From: Streptomyces sp. NBC_01446
GTDB taxonomy: Bacteria; Actinomycetota; Actinomycetes; Streptomycetales; Streptomycetaceae
DNA length: 64,000 bases
Assembly (NCBI RefSeq): GCF_026340095.1
Contig: NZ_JAPEPO010000001.1
Location: 2,510,501 to 2,574,500 of the forward strand
Reading direction: 5' to 3'
Positions 34,760-42,409 of this stretch are shown piece by piece. The notes under the pieces are model-generated. The model saw nothing but the letters and a program-made list of their open reading frames with translations, made no database searches and had not been told where the DNA came from. The position numbers were made by a program, and so were the translations under genes. How positions within the stretch are numbered: position 1 is the first letter of the stretch; every line of letters starts with the position of its first letter.

Positions 34760-37189
34760 ATGGCAGAGCGGCCCGTCGCGCCCACTGCGCCCGAGCTTGT
34801 GCTCGAAACCGATGCCGGACCCACGGTGATGAGCCCGAGCAGGGTCTACCACGTCGGTCGCGACCCCCTGAGTGACATCGTCATCGACGACGCCCGTGTC
34901 TCATGGCACCACGCGGTGCTCCGGCCCGTCGCCGACCACTGGTCTCTGGAGGACGAGGACAGTACGAACGGCACGTACACCGGGGGCCGGCGCATCCACG
35001 AGTCCGGGGTGGGACCGGGGACGGTCATCAGGTTCGGCCACCCCGCGGACGGGCCGCGCGCGGTACTGGTCGGCCATGAGCCACCACCGCCCGAGCCCGT
35101 GACGGATCACCTGGCGGATCAAGTACCGGACCGCATTCCTGATCACGTACTCGCCCAGGTGTCAGCGACACCCCGCGCCCCCGAACGGCCCTCCTCCGTG
35201 TCCATGCCCGGCGCGACCGGCACGTTCCGGCAGCCGACGACCGTGCGGCCGCTGCCCGCCCGCACCGTGCACATCGGCCGCAGCGCCGACAACGACCTCG
35301 TGGTCGACGACCTGATCGTCTCCCGCCGCCACGCGGAGCTGCGGGCTCAGCCCGACGGCACGTTCGAGATCGTCGACCTCGGCTCGCACAACGGCACCTA
35401 CCTCAACGGCACACCGGTCTCCCGCGCCCGGGTCTCGCCCGGAGACATCGTGGGTATCGGCCACTCCGCGTTCTGTCTGGTCGGCGACACGCTGCAGGAG
35501 TTCGTCGACACCGGCGAGGTCTCGCTCGACGTCCAGGGCCTGGCGGTGACCGTGGACCGGGGCCGCAAGACGCTCCTCGATCACGTCTCGTTCCCGGTCG
35601 GCGAGAAGTGCCTGCTCGCCGTCGTGGGTCCGAGCGGCGCGGGCAAGTCCACGCTGCTCAACGCCCTGACCGGGCTGCGCCCCGCCGACCGGGGCACGGT
35701 CCTGTACGACGGCCGAGACCTGTACCGCGACTATGCCGAACTGCGCCAGCGCATCGGGCTCGTGCCGCAGGACGACATCCTGCACTCCCAGCTGACCGTG
35801 CACCGGGCCCTCGGCTACGCGGCCGAACTCCGCTTCCCGCAGGACACCGAGAAGTCGGAACGGCGCGACCGCGTCGACGAGGTCGTCCGCGAGCTGGGTC
35901 TCGAACAGCGGGCAACGCAGCCGATCCACAGCCTCTCCGGCGGCCAGCGCAAGCGCGTCAGCGTCGCCCTCGAACTGCTCACGAAGCCGTCGCTGCTCTT
36001 CCTCGACGAGCCGACGTCCGGGCTCGACCCGGGCATGGACCGCTCGGTGATGCACATGCTGCGCGGCCTCGCCGACGACGGGCGGACCGTCATCGTCGTC
36101 ACGCACAGCGTCCTCAGCCTGGAGGTGTGCGACCGGCTGCTGGTCCTCGCCCCCGGAGGGAAGATCGCGTTCTACGGCCCGCCGGGGGACGCGCTCGGGT
36201 TCTTCGGCTTCGAGGAGTGGCCGGAGGCGTTCGAGGCCTTCGAGAACGACCGCGACCGCGGCTGGGCGGAGGACTACAACACGTCCCTGTTCCACCGTCA
36301 GTACATCGTGAACTCCACGGCGCAGCCCCGGCTGCCGACCACCCCCGCAAAGGAGGTGGCCCCGCCGCCGAGGACACGGAGCTGGGGCGCGCAGCTGCGG
36401 ACGCTCGTGCGCCGGTACGCGGCCGCGCTGAGCGCCGACCGGACCTTCCTCGCCATCATGATCGCGCTGCCGTTCGTCATGGGTGCGATGGTGCGTGCGC
36501 TGGCCGGCAGCCGTCTCACCCAGGAAACGGCGATGAACGCGCTGCTCCTCCTGTGTGTGGGCGGTGTGCTCACGGGCGCCGCCAACGCCGTGCGCGAGCT
36601 GGTCAAAGAACGGGTGATCTACCAGCGGGAACGCGCGGTCGGGTTGTCCAGATCGGCGTATCTGATGTCCAAGGTCGTCGTCCTCGGCACCATCACGGTG
36701 CTTCAGGCCGTCGTGCTGACGCTCGTCGGACTCGTCGGTGTCGACCTCAACGCGCCAGGTGGCAAGGGGGTGTTGATGCCTCCGCTGGCGGAGATCACGC
36801 TGACCGTGGCACTCCTGTCGTTCACGGCGATGATGCTCGGGCTGCTCGTGTCCGCGCTGGTGCGCAAGGAGGAGGTCACCATGCCGCTCCTGGTGCTCCT
36901 GGCGATCATCCAGGTCGTGTTCTGCGGTGCGCTGCTCACACTGCACGGGGTCCCCGGAATCGAGCAGTTGTCGTGGCTGGTCCCGTCGCGGTGGGCGCTG
37001 GCCGCGATGGCGGGCACGGTCGGTCTGTCCCGGATCGTGCCGGGGAAGCTGACGAGCGACCCCCTGTTCGAGCACGCCACCGGGGTGTGGCTGCTCAACA
37101 TGGGGATGCTGGTCGTGCTCTCGGCCGTCTTCGGATTCGCCGTCGCGCGCCTGCTGCGCCGGCACGAGCCCGCCATCATGCGGAAGTAG
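34760..37189 (+). CDS. FHA domain-containing ABC transporter (ATPase-permease fusion, Rv1747-like)
   Basis: An 809-aa half transporter. Two FHA phosphothreonine-binding domains (about 20-105, with GRDPLSD...HHAVL...STNGTY; and about 165-245, with GRSADNDLVV...SRRHAEL...SHNGTYLNG) precede an ABC ATPase (Walker A GPSGAGKST near 290, signature LSGGQRKR near 392, Walker B LLFLDEPTSGLD near 412). A six-helix ABC-2 permease (about 550-805) completes it. Mycobacterium Rv1747 has the same order and is bound and phosphorylated by the neighbouring kinase PknF. Here a Ser/Thr kinase lies two genes downstream, so kinase-gated export of a lipid or cell-wall component is the likely role. Confidence 0.93.
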   Translation: MAERPVAPTAPELVLETDAGPTVMSPSRVYHVGRDPLSDIVIDDARVSWHHAVLRPVADHWSLEDEDSTNGTYTGGRRIHESGVGPGTVIRFGHPADGPRAVLVGHEPPPPEPVTDHLADQVPDRIPDHVLAQVSATPRAPERPSSVSMPGATGTFRQPTTVRPLPARTVHIGRSADNDLVVDDLIVSRRHAELRAQPDGTFEIVDLGSHNGTYLNGTPVSRARVSPGDIVGIGHSAFCLVGDTLQEFVDTGEVSLDVQGLAVTVDRGRKTLLDHVSFPVGEKCLLAVVGPSGAGKSTLLNALTGLRPADRGTVLYDGRDLYRDYAELRQRIGLVPQDDILHSQLTVHRALGYAAELRFPQDTEKSERRDRVDEVVRELGLEQRATQPIHSLSGGQRKRVSVALELLTKPSLLFLDEPTSGLDPGMDRSVMHMLRGLADDGRTVIVVTHSVLSLEVCDRLLVLAPGGKIAFYGPPGDALGFFGFEEWPEAFEAFENDRDRGWAEDYNTSLFHRQYIVNSTAQPRLPTTPAKEVAPPPRTRSWGAQLRTLVRRYAAALSADRTFLAIMIALPFVMGAMVRALAGSRLTQETAMNALLLLCVGGVLTGAANAVRELVKERVIYQRERAVGLSRSAYLMSKVVVLGTITVLQAVVLTLVGLVGVDLNAPGGKGVLMPPLAEITLTVALLSFTAMMLGLLVSALVRKEEVTMPLLVLLAIIQVVFCGALLTLHGVPGIEQLSWLVPSRWALAAMAGTVGLSRIVPGKLTSDPLFEHATGVWLLNMGMLVVLSAVFGFAVARLLRRHEPAIMRK

Positions 37190-37202
37190 CGGAGAGGCGC
37201 CC

Positions 37203-37913
37203 ATGGCGACACCGGAGTTCCGCCCCACCCATGTCGTGCCCCCGGACGGGATGCCCGCCTGGGAGGAGCCGGACGTGTCCCGGCCCACGCAGCCGCTCGA
37301 CCCGCTGCTCCCCGTCGAACTGGTCGACCGGCGCGCGGACTGGGGCCGGATCGTGTGCGCCAACGGCTGGTCGGCGTGGGTCGACGGTCGCCTGCTCGTC
37401 GCCGTGCCGCGCGACCCGCCACAGGCCGGAAAGCCCATGGCCCGCACGGCGGACCCGCGCCCGCTGATGGCACGTGTCGAGGAGGCCGCGGGCCAGTACC
37501 GGCGGGCCGCACAGGAACTGGCCGAGGAGCGCATCGACGGGGAGACGTTCCAGCGCCGCACGCAGGGGCTGCGGGTGGGCATGGTCGTCGACGGCGAGGC
37601 GGTGTGGCTGTACGACGCCGAGCACGAGCGGTGGGTGTACTGCGACGGCACACAGCTGAGTACGTACGCGGCGGGGGCGGGACCGGGACGGCCGAGCGCG
37701 GCGCCGGCGGCGCCCGCGCCCACGCGGGCCGCGGACCCGCACACCGGCACGCCCGAGGACGCCGCCGAGGCACCCCCCGCCCCGAACCAGACCCCGGCCC
37801 CAGCCTCGAACCCCAACGCCCCCGAGCCCACACGCGTCGTCGACCCCGGGCAGATGACCGGCAACGACCCGGCCGAGCGCGAGCGCAGCACCCAGGCACC
37901 AGGTGACCGGTGA
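37203..37913 (+). CDS. Hypothetical protein between FHA-ABC and kinase, 236 aa
   Basis: Residues about 35-70 (PVELVDRRADWGRIVCANGW then SAWVDGRLLV) look like a small SH3-like beta fold. A helical region (RVEEAAGQYRRAAQELAEER) and a second beta unit (VGMVVDGEAVWLYDAEHERW) follow, and the last 80 residues are a Pro/Ala/Thr-rich disordered tail, a possible phosphorylation target. No signal peptide or membrane segment. It starts 13 bases after FHA-ABC with GGAGAGG ahead, and its stop overlaps the kinase start. Function unknown; context suggests an adaptor in the kinase-transporter module. Confidence 0.8.
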   Translation: MATPEFRPTHVVPPDGMPAWEEPDVSRPTQPLDPLLPVELVDRRADWGRIVCANGWSAWVDGRLLVAVPRDPPQAGKPMARTADPRPLMARVEEAAGQYRRAAQELAEERIDGETFQRRTQGLRVGMVVDGEAVWLYDAEHERWVYCDGTQLSTYAAGAGPGRPSAAPAAPAPTRAADPHTGTPEDAAEAPPAPNQTPAPASNPNAPEPTRVVDPGQMTGNDPAERERSTQAPGDR

Positions 37914-38914
37914 TGACGGACGACGCGCAGTTGCCCGTCGGCCGTCCGTCCGATCTGCTCGGGCGACAGATCGCCGGGTACCGCGTGGAGAGCGAGATCG
38001 GCCGGGGCGGCATGGCGGTCGTCTACCGGGCCTTGGACCTGCGCCTCGACCGCACCGTCGCGCTCAAGCTGCTCGCCCCCGAACTCGTCCGTAACGACAC
38101 CTTCCGTAAACGGTTCACGCACGAGTCGCGCGTCGCCGCCGCGATCGACCATCCGCACATCGTGCCGGTCTTCGAGGCCGGCGAGGCCGAGGGCATCCTC
38201 TACATCGCCATGCGCTTCGTCGCGGGCCAGGACCTGCGCGCGCTCATCGACCGCCAGGGTCCGCTGCCCGTGGGGACGGCGGTACGGATCGCCGCGCAGG
38301 TCGCGTCCGCGCTCGACGCCGCCCACGACCACGACCTGGTGCACCGGGACGTGAAGCCCGGCAACATCCTGGTCGCCGCGGGAACGGACAGCGACCACCC
38401 CGAGCACGTCTACCTCACCGACTTCGGCCTGACGAAGAAGTCGCTGTCGCTGACGGGGTTCACGTCCGTGGGCCAGTTCGTCGGCACGCTCGACTATGTG
38501 GCGCCCGAGCAGATCTCCGGCCGCCCGGTCGACGGCCGGTGCGACGTCTACAGCCTCGCCTGCGTCGTCCAGGAGACCCTGACCGGTCTGCCGCCGTTCC
38601 AGCGCGACGACGACATGGCGCTGCTGTGGGCCCACCAGTTCGACCCGCCGCCGCCCCTGACCGGGCTGCGCCCGGATCTCCCGGCGGCGATGAACGACGT
38701 ACTCGCCAAGGCGCTGGCGAAGAGCCCGGACGACCGCTACGACTCGTGCCTCCAGTTGGTGGCGGCCCTGCGCGCGGCGGCCCGTGGCGGCGCCCGGGAC
38801 AACCATCCCCCGACGCAGGTGAACGGCCGGATCAGTACGTGGTCCCCCACGGCCGAGCCCCCGCCCGCACCCCCACGATGGGCGCTGCCGGTCTTCACGG
38901 GCCTCGTGCGCTAG
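37910..38914 (+). CDS. Serine/threonine protein kinase (Hanks type), soluble
   Basis: A 334-aa kinase with every catalytic element: P-loop IGRGGMAVVYRALD near residue 30, VALKLLAPE (Lys), HRDVKPGNIL near 145, TDFGLTKK near 170, and APEQISG near 200. There is no transmembrane helix and no PASTA domain; the C-terminal 45 residues are a Pro-rich tail. The GTG at 37910 overlaps the preceding stop; an ATG directly follows it. Together with the FHA-ABC transporter, whose FHA domains would read its phosphothreonines, it forms a compact signalling unit like PknF-Rv1747. Confidence 0.93.
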   Translation: MMTDDAQLPVGRPSDLLGRQIAGYRVESEIGRGGMAVVYRALDLRLDRTVALKLLAPELVRNDTFRKRFTHESRVAAAIDHPHIVPVFEAGEAEGILYIAMRFVAGQDLRALIDRQGPLPVGTAVRIAAQVASALDAAHDHDLVHRDVKPGNILVAAGTDSDHPEHVYLTDFGLTKKSLSLTGFTSVGQFVGTLDYVAPEQISGRPVDGRCDVYSLACVVQETLTGLPPFQRDDDMALLWAHQFDPPPPLTGLRPDLPAAMNDVLAKALAKSPDDRYDSCLQLVAALRAAARGGARDNHPPTQVNGRISTWSPTAEPPPAPPRWALPVFTGLVR

Positions 38915-38950
38915 CCGCTCCCCTCCCTCAGCTCCGCCTCCCCGAGCTCC

Positions 38951-39010
38951 GGTCCGGTCAACTCCGGTCCGGTCAACTCCAGTCCGGTCAACTCCAGTCC
39001 GGTCAACCTC
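38951..39010. repeat. Four tandem copies of a 15-bp unit
   Basis: GGTCCGGTCAACTCC occupies 38951-38965 and 38966-38980, AGTCCGGTCAACTCC 38981-38995, and a last, diverging copy 38996-39010. The array lies between the convergent kinase and streptophobe genes, and its last copy covers the streptophobe stop codon (39003-39005). Confidence 0.9.
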
Positions 39011-40298
39011 GGTCCGGCTTCGCCGTCTCCACCTCCCCGCGCCGGTGGCGCCGGGACGCGAGCAGGCCGCCGAGGAACCCGGTGACCAGGCCCCACAGGA
39101 CCGCGAGGCCGAGGGCGCTCCACACTTTCGGGCGGAGCGACACCTCTCCGCCGAGCCCGCCGCCGATGTCGCCGATGCCGAGGAGCGACAGGCCGTAGTG
39201 CGCGGAGACGCGGGCGAGGAGGCAGATGGCGAGCACGGTCAGCGCGAGGGCCACCGCCATGTGGAGGGCGTGCTGCCAGGCCCGCATCCGGGCGGGTGAG
39301 CGCAGCGCCATGCCGAACGCGGCCGCCAGCGTCAGGATCGCGGCCACCGCGATCGACCACCAGATACGGCCGTCCTGCTCGGCGAGCGTGCTGACGTCGA
39401 CGGTGGAGGTGTCGGGCGTGCGGAGCACGGCGTCGAGGATGTGCGGCATGGGCAGACCGAACGGACCGTCGACCTTGCCTTCCCAGGACGCGCCGAGGCC
39501 GATCGTGTAGACGAACCAGACGAGGTTGGGGAGGCCGAGGAGGATCACGGCGAACGTCTCGGACGCGTGGCCGCGCGTCGCGGCGACGACGAGACCGATG
39601 ACGACGCCCAGCGCGACGTACACGAGCAGCAGCGCCACCATCGCGTACGCGGCCGGGCGCACCGACTCCTGGAAGCGGACGAGGCGGGCGGGGAGCGGGG
39701 CGCCGCGTGACACGAGGACGGCGAGGATCATGACGCCCGCGAGCCACAGCAGGCCGAAGAGCAGCGTGAGGGGCAGGTTCGTCCGGAATCCGACCTTGGG
39801 TGCGCCGTCCAGGACGCCCTCGATGATGCCGCCGGTCGGGTCCGTGACGGGGATGTCGAAGTCCTGCCTGGCCAGGAGCGAGAGGACGACGAGCGCCACC
39901 ACCCACGGCACGGCCACCCGCCCGGCCCAGCCGAGGAGTTCGCCGCCGCTCGCGATGGCCCGGTGGCGCAGGGGCCGCAGGAAGCCCGCGGCGATCACCA
40001 GTGCTCCGGCGAGGGTGACGGAGAGGGGCAGGACCGAGATGTCGGCGTGGGGCTGGGCGAGTTCTCCGGCGTTTCCGGCCAGTTCGACGGAGCCGCCGGC
40101 CGCCATCACCACGACGGCGGCGACCACTCGGGGGAAGGAGCCCCCGGGAAGCCCGACCGCGCCCGCGGCCCACAGACCGAGAGCGGCCGTGACCACCATG
40201 GCCACGAGCCCGGCGAGCACGACCACGAGGGCCGCGGCCCAGCCGTGTTTCGCGCTGCGCCTGGTGCCGGTGCGGCCGTCGGATGCCTGTTCACTCAC
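39003..40298 (-). CDS. Streptophobe family membrane protein
   Basis: A very hydrophobic 431-aa protein with roughly ten to twelve membrane segments, matching the actinomycete-specific streptophobe family of unknown function. A conserved extracellular-like segment contains GFRTNLPLTLLFGLLWLAGV and GLPNLVWFVYTIGLGASWEG; the C-terminus is short and basic. The GTG at 40298 is fixed by TAGCGT (40305-40310, minus strand) six bases ahead, so the transcript is leaderless. Divergent from the DUF6777 gene; the signalling module converges on it from the other side. Confidence 0.85.
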   Translation of the reverse strand: MSEQASDGRTGTRRSAKHGWAAALVVVLAGLVAMVVTAALGLWAAGAVGLPGGSFPRVVAAVVVMAAGGSVELAGNAGELAQPHADISVLPLSVTLAGALVIAAGFLRPLRHRAIASGGELLGWAGRVAVPWVVALVVLSLLARQDFDIPVTDPTGGIIEGVLDGAPKVGFRTNLPLTLLFGLLWLAGVMILAVLVSRGAPLPARLVRFQESVRPAAYAMVALLLVYVALGVVIGLVVAATRGHASETFAVILLGLPNLVWFVYTIGLGASWEGKVDGPFGLPMPHILDAVLRTPDTSTVDVSTLAEQDGRIWWSIAVAAILTLAAAFGMALRSPARMRAWQHALHMAVALALTVLAICLLARVSAHYGLSLLGIGDIGGGLGGEVSLRPKVWSALGLAVLWGLVTGFLGGLLASRRHRRGEVETAKPDRG

Positions 40299-40360
40299 GG
40301 GGCCACGCTAGGCAGGCGCCGGGCGGCCCGCCCCTCGGGAGGGCCGACCGCGTCGCGTCG

Positions 40361-40400
40361 CGGGCCGTACGAGTTCGGCTTGCGGGCCGTACGAGTACGG
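40361..40400. promoter_or_regulatory. Paired operator-like repeats between streptophobe and DUF6777 genes
   Basis: CGGGCCGTACGAGTTCGG (40361-40378) and CGGGCCGTACGAGTACGG (40383-40400) are 22 bases apart, two helical turns. The second contains the perfect palindrome CCGTAC-GA-GTACGG and the first is the same with one mismatch. The spacing on one helix face favours cooperative binding of a dimeric regulator controlling one or both divergent genes. Confidence 0.5.
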
Positions 40401-40507
40401 AGCACACAATGTGGAGGTAACGGGATATAGGGGACTGGTTGCCGGACCGCGAGGCGGGCCTCCCCCGTCCCGCCCCTCCATGCCTCCTACGGTGAGAAGA
40501 AGCGCCC

Positions 40508-41788
40508 GTGAGTGACCGACCGACGGAGCCCGGCCGCCCCACCGGCCCCCCATCCGGCCCACTCTCGGGCCCGACCCAGCCCGCGTCCGTACCCCCGCCG
40601 CCGCCCGGGCACCCCTCAGGACCACCGTCCGGCGATGGCTCCGGCCCGGGCCCCGGTTCAGGCTCCGGCAGTACGGGCGGCGGCCCCGGCGGCACGCCAC
40701 CCCCGGGCGACATCCCACCCCCCGGGGGCACGCCACCGCCGGGCGGCACGCCACCGCCGGGCGGCACGCCGCCCCCGGACGGCCCGCACCCCGATCGCCC
40801 CTGGTGGCGGTTCACTCCCAAGAAGCTCGTGGCGGTCGGCGTCCTGGTCGTCGCCGCGGTCGTCCTCACCGTCGTCCTCACCAGCTCCGGGGGCGGGGGT
40901 GGAGGCGGCGGCGGAACCGCGGCCGGCGACGAACTCTTCCTCCAGAGCGCCGACTCGTCCGGCCCCGACCCGTACACCGAGTCGAGCACCAGGAAGGGCG
41001 CCACCGCGACGACGCCGACCGCGCTGCCGAGCGCCTCGGGGACCGGCCCGTCGGAGAGCGCGAACATCGTCCGGGGCGTCGAGGGCTCCGCTCCCGGTCT
41101 GTACGGCGGCACCCGCAACGTCTCCAGCTGCGACGTGGAGAAGCAGATCCGCACGCTGGGCGCGCAGCCGGACAAGAACAAGGCGTTCGCCTCCGTCCTC
41201 GGCCTCGACCCGTCCGGCGTCCCCGCCTATCTGCGGTCGCTGACGCCGGTCCAGCTCCGCCTCGACAACCGGGTCACGAACCACGGCTTCCGCGACGGCG
41301 CGGCGACGGCCTTCCAGTCCGTGCTCCAGTCCGGCACGGCCGTGCTCGTGAACGACCGCGGGGAGCCGCGCGTGCGGTGCTCGTGCGGGAACCCGCTGCT
41401 CGCGCCGGTGCCTCTGCAGGGGGCGGTGAAGCGTCAGGGCAAGGCCTGGTCGGGGTACAAGTCGTCGAACGCGGTGGTCGTGTCGCCGGCTCCGCAGCCG
41501 GTGAACAGGTTCGTGATGTACGACCCGGAGACCGAGGGCTGGTTCACCCGGACCGCGGGGACCACGGGCGGCAGCGACCGGAAGACCACGCCGCGCACGC
41601 CGCCCGGGGTCTCCCCCTCGAACGCCTCGACAGCCCCGTCGTCCGAGACGTCACACTCGTCTCCGCCGTCCCAGTCACCCGAGTCGTCGCAGCCGCCGTC
41701 GTCCGAGGCACCCGGAGCGTCGTCGGCCCCGCCGTCGAGCGCGGAGTCCCCCGCCCCCGAGTCACCCGCCTCACAACCGGCGAGCTAG
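40508..41788 (+). CDS. DUF6777-type membrane-anchored protein, 426 aa
   Basis: The first 95 residues are a Pro/Gly-rich cytoplasmic region with a TPPPGG repeat. A single transmembrane helix follows (KLVAVGVLVVAAVVLTVVLT near 105-125), then a Gly-rich linker and an extracellular domain (about 145-345) that I recognise as DUF6777, with three cysteines (SSCDVEK, VRCSCGNP) that could form a disulfide. The last 75 residues are a Ser/Pro-rich wall-spanning tail. A GAGAAG ribosome site precedes the GTG start. Function unknown; it is probably a surface protein. A T6 run flanked by CTAG follows the stop. Confidence 0.85.
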   Translation: MSDRPTEPGRPTGPPSGPLSGPTQPASVPPPPPGHPSGPPSGDGSGPGPGSGSGSTGGGPGGTPPPGDIPPPGGTPPPGGTPPPGGTPPPDGPHPDRPWWRFTPKKLVAVGVLVVAAVVLTVVLTSSGGGGGGGGGTAAGDELFLQSADSSGPDPYTESSTRKGATATTPTALPSASGTGPSESANIVRGVEGSAPGLYGGTRNVSSCDVEKQIRTLGAQPDKNKAFASVLGLDPSGVPAYLRSLTPVQLRLDNRVTNHGFRDGAATAFQSVLQSGTAVLVNDRGEPRVRCSCGNPLLAPVPLQGAVKRQGKAWSGYKSSNAVVVSPAPQPVNRFVMYDPETEGWFTRTAGTTGGSDRKTTPRTPPGVSPSNASTAPSSETSHSSPPSQSPESSQPPSSEAPGASSAPPSSAESPAPESPASQPAS

Positions 41789-41860
41789 TTTTTTCTAGGG
41801 CCTTTCGTCTGGATCATGCCGGGCCCAAGAGGTCACGGACATCCGGAACGGCCCGGCGGA

Positions 41861-42409
41861 TCAACGCGCGCGCCACTCCGGCGCGAGCACCGACCACACC
41901 TCAAGATCCTGCTTGACGCCCTTTTGCGTGCTTGCCTCGCGCAGAACGCCCTCCCGCTTCATGCCGAGCCGCCGCGCCACGTTCAGGCTGGGCCCGTTCT
42001 CGGAGGAGGCGACCCACTCCACGCGGTGGATGCCGCGTTCGAGGACCGCCCAGTCGATCAGGACGCGCGCGCCGCGCGTGACGAGGCCGCGTCCGGCCGC
42101 GGCGGGCTCGAGCCAGCAGCCGATCTCGCAGTTGCCGCCCTCCGCGTCGAAGATCCGGAAGAGCAGGCCGCCGACGAGCGTCCCGTCCAGCCAGATCCCG
42201 TGCAGGCTTCCGCTGTCGGCGGCGCGCTTGTCGGCGTAGGACCTGAGCAGGTCACGGGCCGAGGTGACGTCCTTGATGTTCGAACCGAACGAGATGTGCT
42301 GCCCGATGAACTCGCGGCCGCGCTCCAGATGGGCGAGGAACTGCTCGGCGTGCCACGTCTCAAGGGGTCGCAGTTCCGCGCCGTCGTCACCCAGGGAGAT
42401 CGTGTACAT
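41861..42409 (-). CDS. GNAT N-acetyltransferase (RimJ/RimL type)
   Basis: A 182-aa acetyltransferase with the RimJ/RimL order: ELRPLETWHAEQF at the N-terminus, IWLDGTLVGGLLFR, CEIGCWLEPAAAGRGLVTRG (acetyl-CoA binding) near 95-115, HRVEWVASSENGPSLNVARR near 135, and LGMKREGVLRE. Members acetylate protein N-termini, ribosomal proteins or small amines; the substrate is unknown here. GAGGAG lies about 11 bases before the ATG. The first 23 bases overlap the end of the MMPL gene upstream, so the two are co-transcribed. Confidence 0.9.
   Translation of the reverse strand: MYTISLGDDGAELRPLETWHAEQFLAHLERGREFIGQHISFGSNIKDVTSARDLLRSYADKRAADSGSLHGIWLDGTLVGGLLFRIFDAEGGNCEIGCWLEPAAAGRGLVTRGARVLIDWAVLERGIHRVEWVASSENGPSLNVARRLGMKREGVLREASTQKGVKQDLEVWSVLAPEWRAR

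Noticed and set aside
35162..38806. A 1214-aa open frame on the minus strand across FHA-ABC, the 236-aa gene and the kinase
   Set aside because: It is the antisense shadow of three genes with clear domains; long antisense frames are expected at this G+C, and its translation is Arg/Gly/Asp-biased without motifs.
41789..41860. The T6 run and CTAG pair after the DUF6777 stop as an intrinsic terminator
   Set aside because: The CTAG arms give only a 4-bp stem with the T-run as the loop, so it does not qualify as a factor-independent terminator.
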